From: Candidatus Nomurabacteria bacterium
GTDB lineage: Bacteria; Patescibacteriota; Minisyncoccia; Phycocordibacterales; PALSA-1337
NCBI GenBank assembly: GCA_943355185.1
Contig: CALREM010000012.1
Location: forward strand, 1 to 7,059
Reading direction: 5' to 3'
Length of the DNA: 7,059 nucleotides
In this document: positions 5,229 to 7,059 of the stretch, piece by piece
How positions within the stretch are numbered: position 1 is the first letter of the stretch
Layout: each line of letters starts with the position of its first letter
Translations under genes and position numbers: made by a program
The notes under the pieces: generated by a model
The model's database searches: none
Told to the model about the DNA's origin: nothing
What the model saw: only the letters and a program-made list of their open reading frames with translations

Positions 5229-6644
5229 TTACAGAGTCTCTACAAGAATCATATTTGTCTCTGAAGTGGCCCCAAATGGTATACAACCAACAATGATCAC
5301 CTTATCATCCTTTTTTGCGAGGTTATTTTCCAGAGTTACCTTGCGAACCATGTCCATAATCTCTCCTGTTGTCTGAAACGTGGGGACAAGTACTGGGTAG
5401 CAACCAAACGACAGAACAAGCTTGTTAAGATTTTCTTCTTTATCAGCAAGAACCAAGACGGGTTCAGAGGAACGATACCGTGCAATCATACGAGCGGTTT
5501 TACCGGAACGAGTCAGAGCAACAATCAATGAAGCATTGATATTGTGCGCAGCACGAACAGCAGATTGTGAGACAACATCGGTTACGCCATGAGATTCTTC
5601 GTATTCAGCGATTGAATCACGTGTATAGATTTCCTTTTCAATACGACGAGCAACACGAGTCATCATCGAAACCGCCTCGACTGGATACATACCTAGGGTT
5701 GTCTCTTCAGAAAGCATTATTGCGTCTGTACCGTCGATAATAGCGTTAGCAATGTCGGAAACTTCAGCGCGAGTAGGAACTGGACTTTTGATCATCGATT
5801 CAAGCATCTGAGTTGCAGTGATCACCGGCTTGCCTACAGCATTACATTTTGCGATCAACAGTTTCTGAGCAAGTGGAACTTCTTCGGCAGGAATTTCGAT
5901 AGCCAAATCGCCACGGGCAATCATAAGACCGTCAGCTACAGCAATAATCTCGTCGATACACTCTAAGGCTTCCGGAGTTTCGATCTTTGCAATAATATGA
6001 GCACGTGAACCTCCAGCATCAAGTATTTTACGGAGATCTGTGACATCACTTGCGCGACGTACGAAAGAAAGTGCGACAAAATCGACTTTGTTTTGTATAC
6101 CAAACTGCACGTCCTTTTTATCTTTTTCAGTGAGAGCACTGATGGACAAATTGGCACCTGGTACATTTACTCCTTTGCGACCACCCAACACTCCTCCGAT
6201 AATAACTTTGGTGATAATATCATTACCTTTGATCTCGAGAACCTCGAGACGCTTGGTACCGTCATGAAGCATGATTGCACCCCCGATCTTTACCTCTTTT
6301 GGTAACAATGGATAGTTGACGTGCACACGATCTGCTGTACCTTCAATCTCGTCGGTAGTAAGTGTAAAGGTCTGTCCTTCCGTAAGAGTAACGCTCTTGT
6401 CCTTGAATGTTCCGATGCGGATCTTTGGACCACCCAAATCTTGGAGGATAGCCACGCGTTTGTTGTTCTTCTTCATCATCTCACGAACATTGTCGACACG
6501 GTGCTGATGTTCGGCGAAATCACCATGCGAGAAGTTAAGCCTCATGACATTCATACCAGCATCGACAAGCTGCATGAGCTTTTCGAGACTTTCGGTAGCA
6601 GGACCAATCGTACATACAATCTTTGTTTTTTTACCGAGATTCAT
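5229..6644 (-). CDS. pyk: Pyruvate kinase
   Basis: This cytoplasmic glycolytic enzyme transfers phosphate from phosphoenolpyruvate to ADP, giving ATP and pyruvate. At 471 residues it has normal bacterial length. Seen in order: KTKIVCTIGPAT (6-17); MRLNFSHG (34-41) with the Asn and Ser that bind the monovalent cation and phosphate; the B-domain entry QDLGGPKIRIG (68-78); catalytic Lys220 in IIAKIETPEA; Mg-binding Glu222 and Asp246 (ARGDLAIEIP, 243-252); TATQMLESM...PTRAEVSDIANAIIDGTDAIMLSEET (277-315); and the C-terminal domain with TRSGKTARMIARYR (378-391), where FBP-regulated enzymes bind effector phosphate. Leu, Gly, Lys and Ile replace Thr113, Lys114, Glu117 and Thr120 of rabbit muscle enzyme, the pattern linked to K+-independence. 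The ATG at 6644 fits the family N-terminus; no Shine-Dalgarno is near it, the closest AGGAG being about 30 bases away. The upstream gene ends 81 bases before. Confidence 0.97.
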   Translation of the reverse strand: MNLGKKTKIVCTIGPATESLEKLMQLVDAGMNVMRLNFSHGDFAEHQHRVDNVREMMKKNNKRVAILQDLGGPKIRIGTFKDKSVTLTEGQTFTLTTDEIEGTADRVHVNYPLLPKEVKIGGAIMLHDGTKRLEVLEIKGNDIITKVIIGGVLGGRKGVNVPGANLSISALTEKDKKDVQFGIQNKVDFVALSFVRRASDVTDLRKILDAGGSRAHIIAKIETPEALECIDEIIAVADGLMIARGDLAIEIPAEEVPLAQKLLIAKCNAVGKPVITATQMLESMIKSPVPTRAEVSDIANAIIDGTDAIMLSEETTLGMYPVEAVSMMTRVARRIEKEIYTRDSIAEYEESHGVTDVVSQSAVRAAHNINASLIVALTRSGKTARMIARYRSSEPVLVLADKEENLNKLVLSFGCYPVLVPTFQTTGEIMDMVRKVTLENNLAKKDDKVIIVGCIPFGATSETNMILVETL

Positions 6645-6654
6645 AGTTTTTTAC

Positions 6655-6684
6655 AGAATACAGAATAATAGAACTCCTAGTCTA
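6655..6684 (-). promoter_or_regulatory. Weak candidate promoter of pyruvate kinase
   Basis: TAGACT (6679-6684) and TATTCT (6655-6660) are 18 bases apart on the minus strand, each matching four of six consensus positions. TATTAT (6665-6670) is a better -10 but has no matching -35. Either would give a very short leader, consistent with the missing Shine-Dalgarno. Confidence 0.3.
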
Positions 6685-6698
6685 CAGGAAGGTTAGGC

Positions 6699-6719
6699 AA
6701 GAATCAAGAATCAAGAATC
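6699..6719. repeat. Three tandem copies of AAGAATC
   Basis: AAGAATC occurs at 6699-6705, 6706-6712 and 6713-6719 without interruption, in the 81-base gap upstream of pyruvate kinase. A second duplication, ACAGAAT twice (6653-6666), lies nearer the start codon. Both look like slippage products; a role as binding sites is possible but unsupported. Confidence 0.85.
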
Positions 6720-6725
6720 AGAAAA

Positions 6726-7058
6726 TTACTGTGCTATGAGAGGCTTTGGATTGACTGGGTATCGTAAAGGATCGATTTTTCGTTCGAAACACGCATTACC
6801 TGCTTCATGATTCCACTGTTCATTTTCCATACCCGGATAATACGAAGGATATGACATATCCGTACCAACTCCCCCATACCCAAAGCTTCCTCTGCCTTTT
6901 ATATCTTGTGACGGTTGAGCGAATGTCGCACACACACTAAAAGTGGTTGAAGCAGTCCGAGTGTATCCGTATGCAGCTTTTGTTTCTGGATCTGTCGGAA
7001 CAGTAAAACCAGCCAAAGGATCGTTGAGTTCATCCAATGATATAGGGAGGGAGCCTTT
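6726..7058 (-). CDS. C-terminal domain of a hypothetical, probably extracytoplasmic protein (partial)
   Basis: The frame is open to the right edge (KGSLPIS precedes the TTG at 7037), so this is the last 110 residues of a longer protein. Seen: LPISLDELNDPLAGFTVPTDPETKAAYGYTR (4-34), a segment that resembles the C-terminal region of pilin-like or lipoprotein-like exported proteins where a short proline/Asp motif leads into an aromatic beta-strand; FSVCATF (40-46) and NACFERKID (88-96), whose two cysteines (43 and 90) could form a disulfide outside the cell; and a Gly/Tyr-rich linker (57-76) between them. Similar 'DPxTxxxYxY...LCATF...H..G..CF' patterns are, as I recall, common at the C-terminus of membrane-anchored hypothetical proteins in Patescibacteria. 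Any N-terminal membrane helix would be outside the window. No terminator follows, and pyruvate kinase starts 81 bases on. Gene is likely; location and role are inferred. Confidence 0.65.
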   Translation of the reverse strand, partial: KGSLPISLDELNDPLAGFTVPTDPETKAAYGYTRTASTTFSVCATFAQPSQDIKGRGSFGYGGVGTDMSYPSYYPGMENEQWNHEAGNACFERKIDPLRYPVNPKPLIAQ

Positions 7059-7059
7059 G

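Noticed and set aside
6699..6719. CRISPR-like repeat
   Set aside because: The units are 7 bases and directly adjacent, with no spacers.

Overview
The window looks like bacterial chromosome from a small, moderately AT-rich genome that uses the standard code (TAA, TAG and TGA all end genes). Divergent core enzymes, several genes without a Shine-Dalgarno sequence and short hypothetical proteins are compatible with Patescibacteria (Candidate Phyla Radiation). That placement is an inference from style; no rRNA or taxonomic marker is present.

Layout: the left end holds the 3' part of a plus-strand gene for a fold-type II PLP enzyme (2-712). It converges on a minus-strand block that fills the rest of the window. 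Between them (713-904) lies a 163-bp structured inverted-repeat element with 23-bp arms and an internal hairpin. In transcription order on the minus strand (right to left) the block contains: the C-terminal end of a secreted or membrane-anchored protein (6726-7058, cut by the window edge); a pyruvate kinase (5229-6644); a likely operon of an 86-residue coiled-coil protein, a RadC/JAB-domain protein and a 111-residue acidic hypothetical protein (5117-3800); a 454-residue protein with an HxHLDE motif, distantly like DHH/MYG1 phosphoesterases (3680-2316), with its own strong promoter and intrinsic terminator; and a MurD-like ligase (2221-905) read from what looks like a leaderless promoter.

Functionally the genes look like a mosaic of central metabolism (pyruvate kinase, PLP enzyme), a wall-ligase homologue and poorly characterised proteins, not one pathway. 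No mobile-element proteins, CRISPR array, rRNA or tRNA were seen. The items most worth a second look are the MurD-like protein, which keeps its ATP loop but appears to have lost most catalytic and D-Glu-binding residues; the inverted-repeat element, flanked by TTA on both sides; the HxHLDE protein; the coiled-coil/RadC overlap with an operator-like dyad in its promoter; and pyruvate kinase residues that predict K+-independence. No gene-free stretch exceeds 300 bases.
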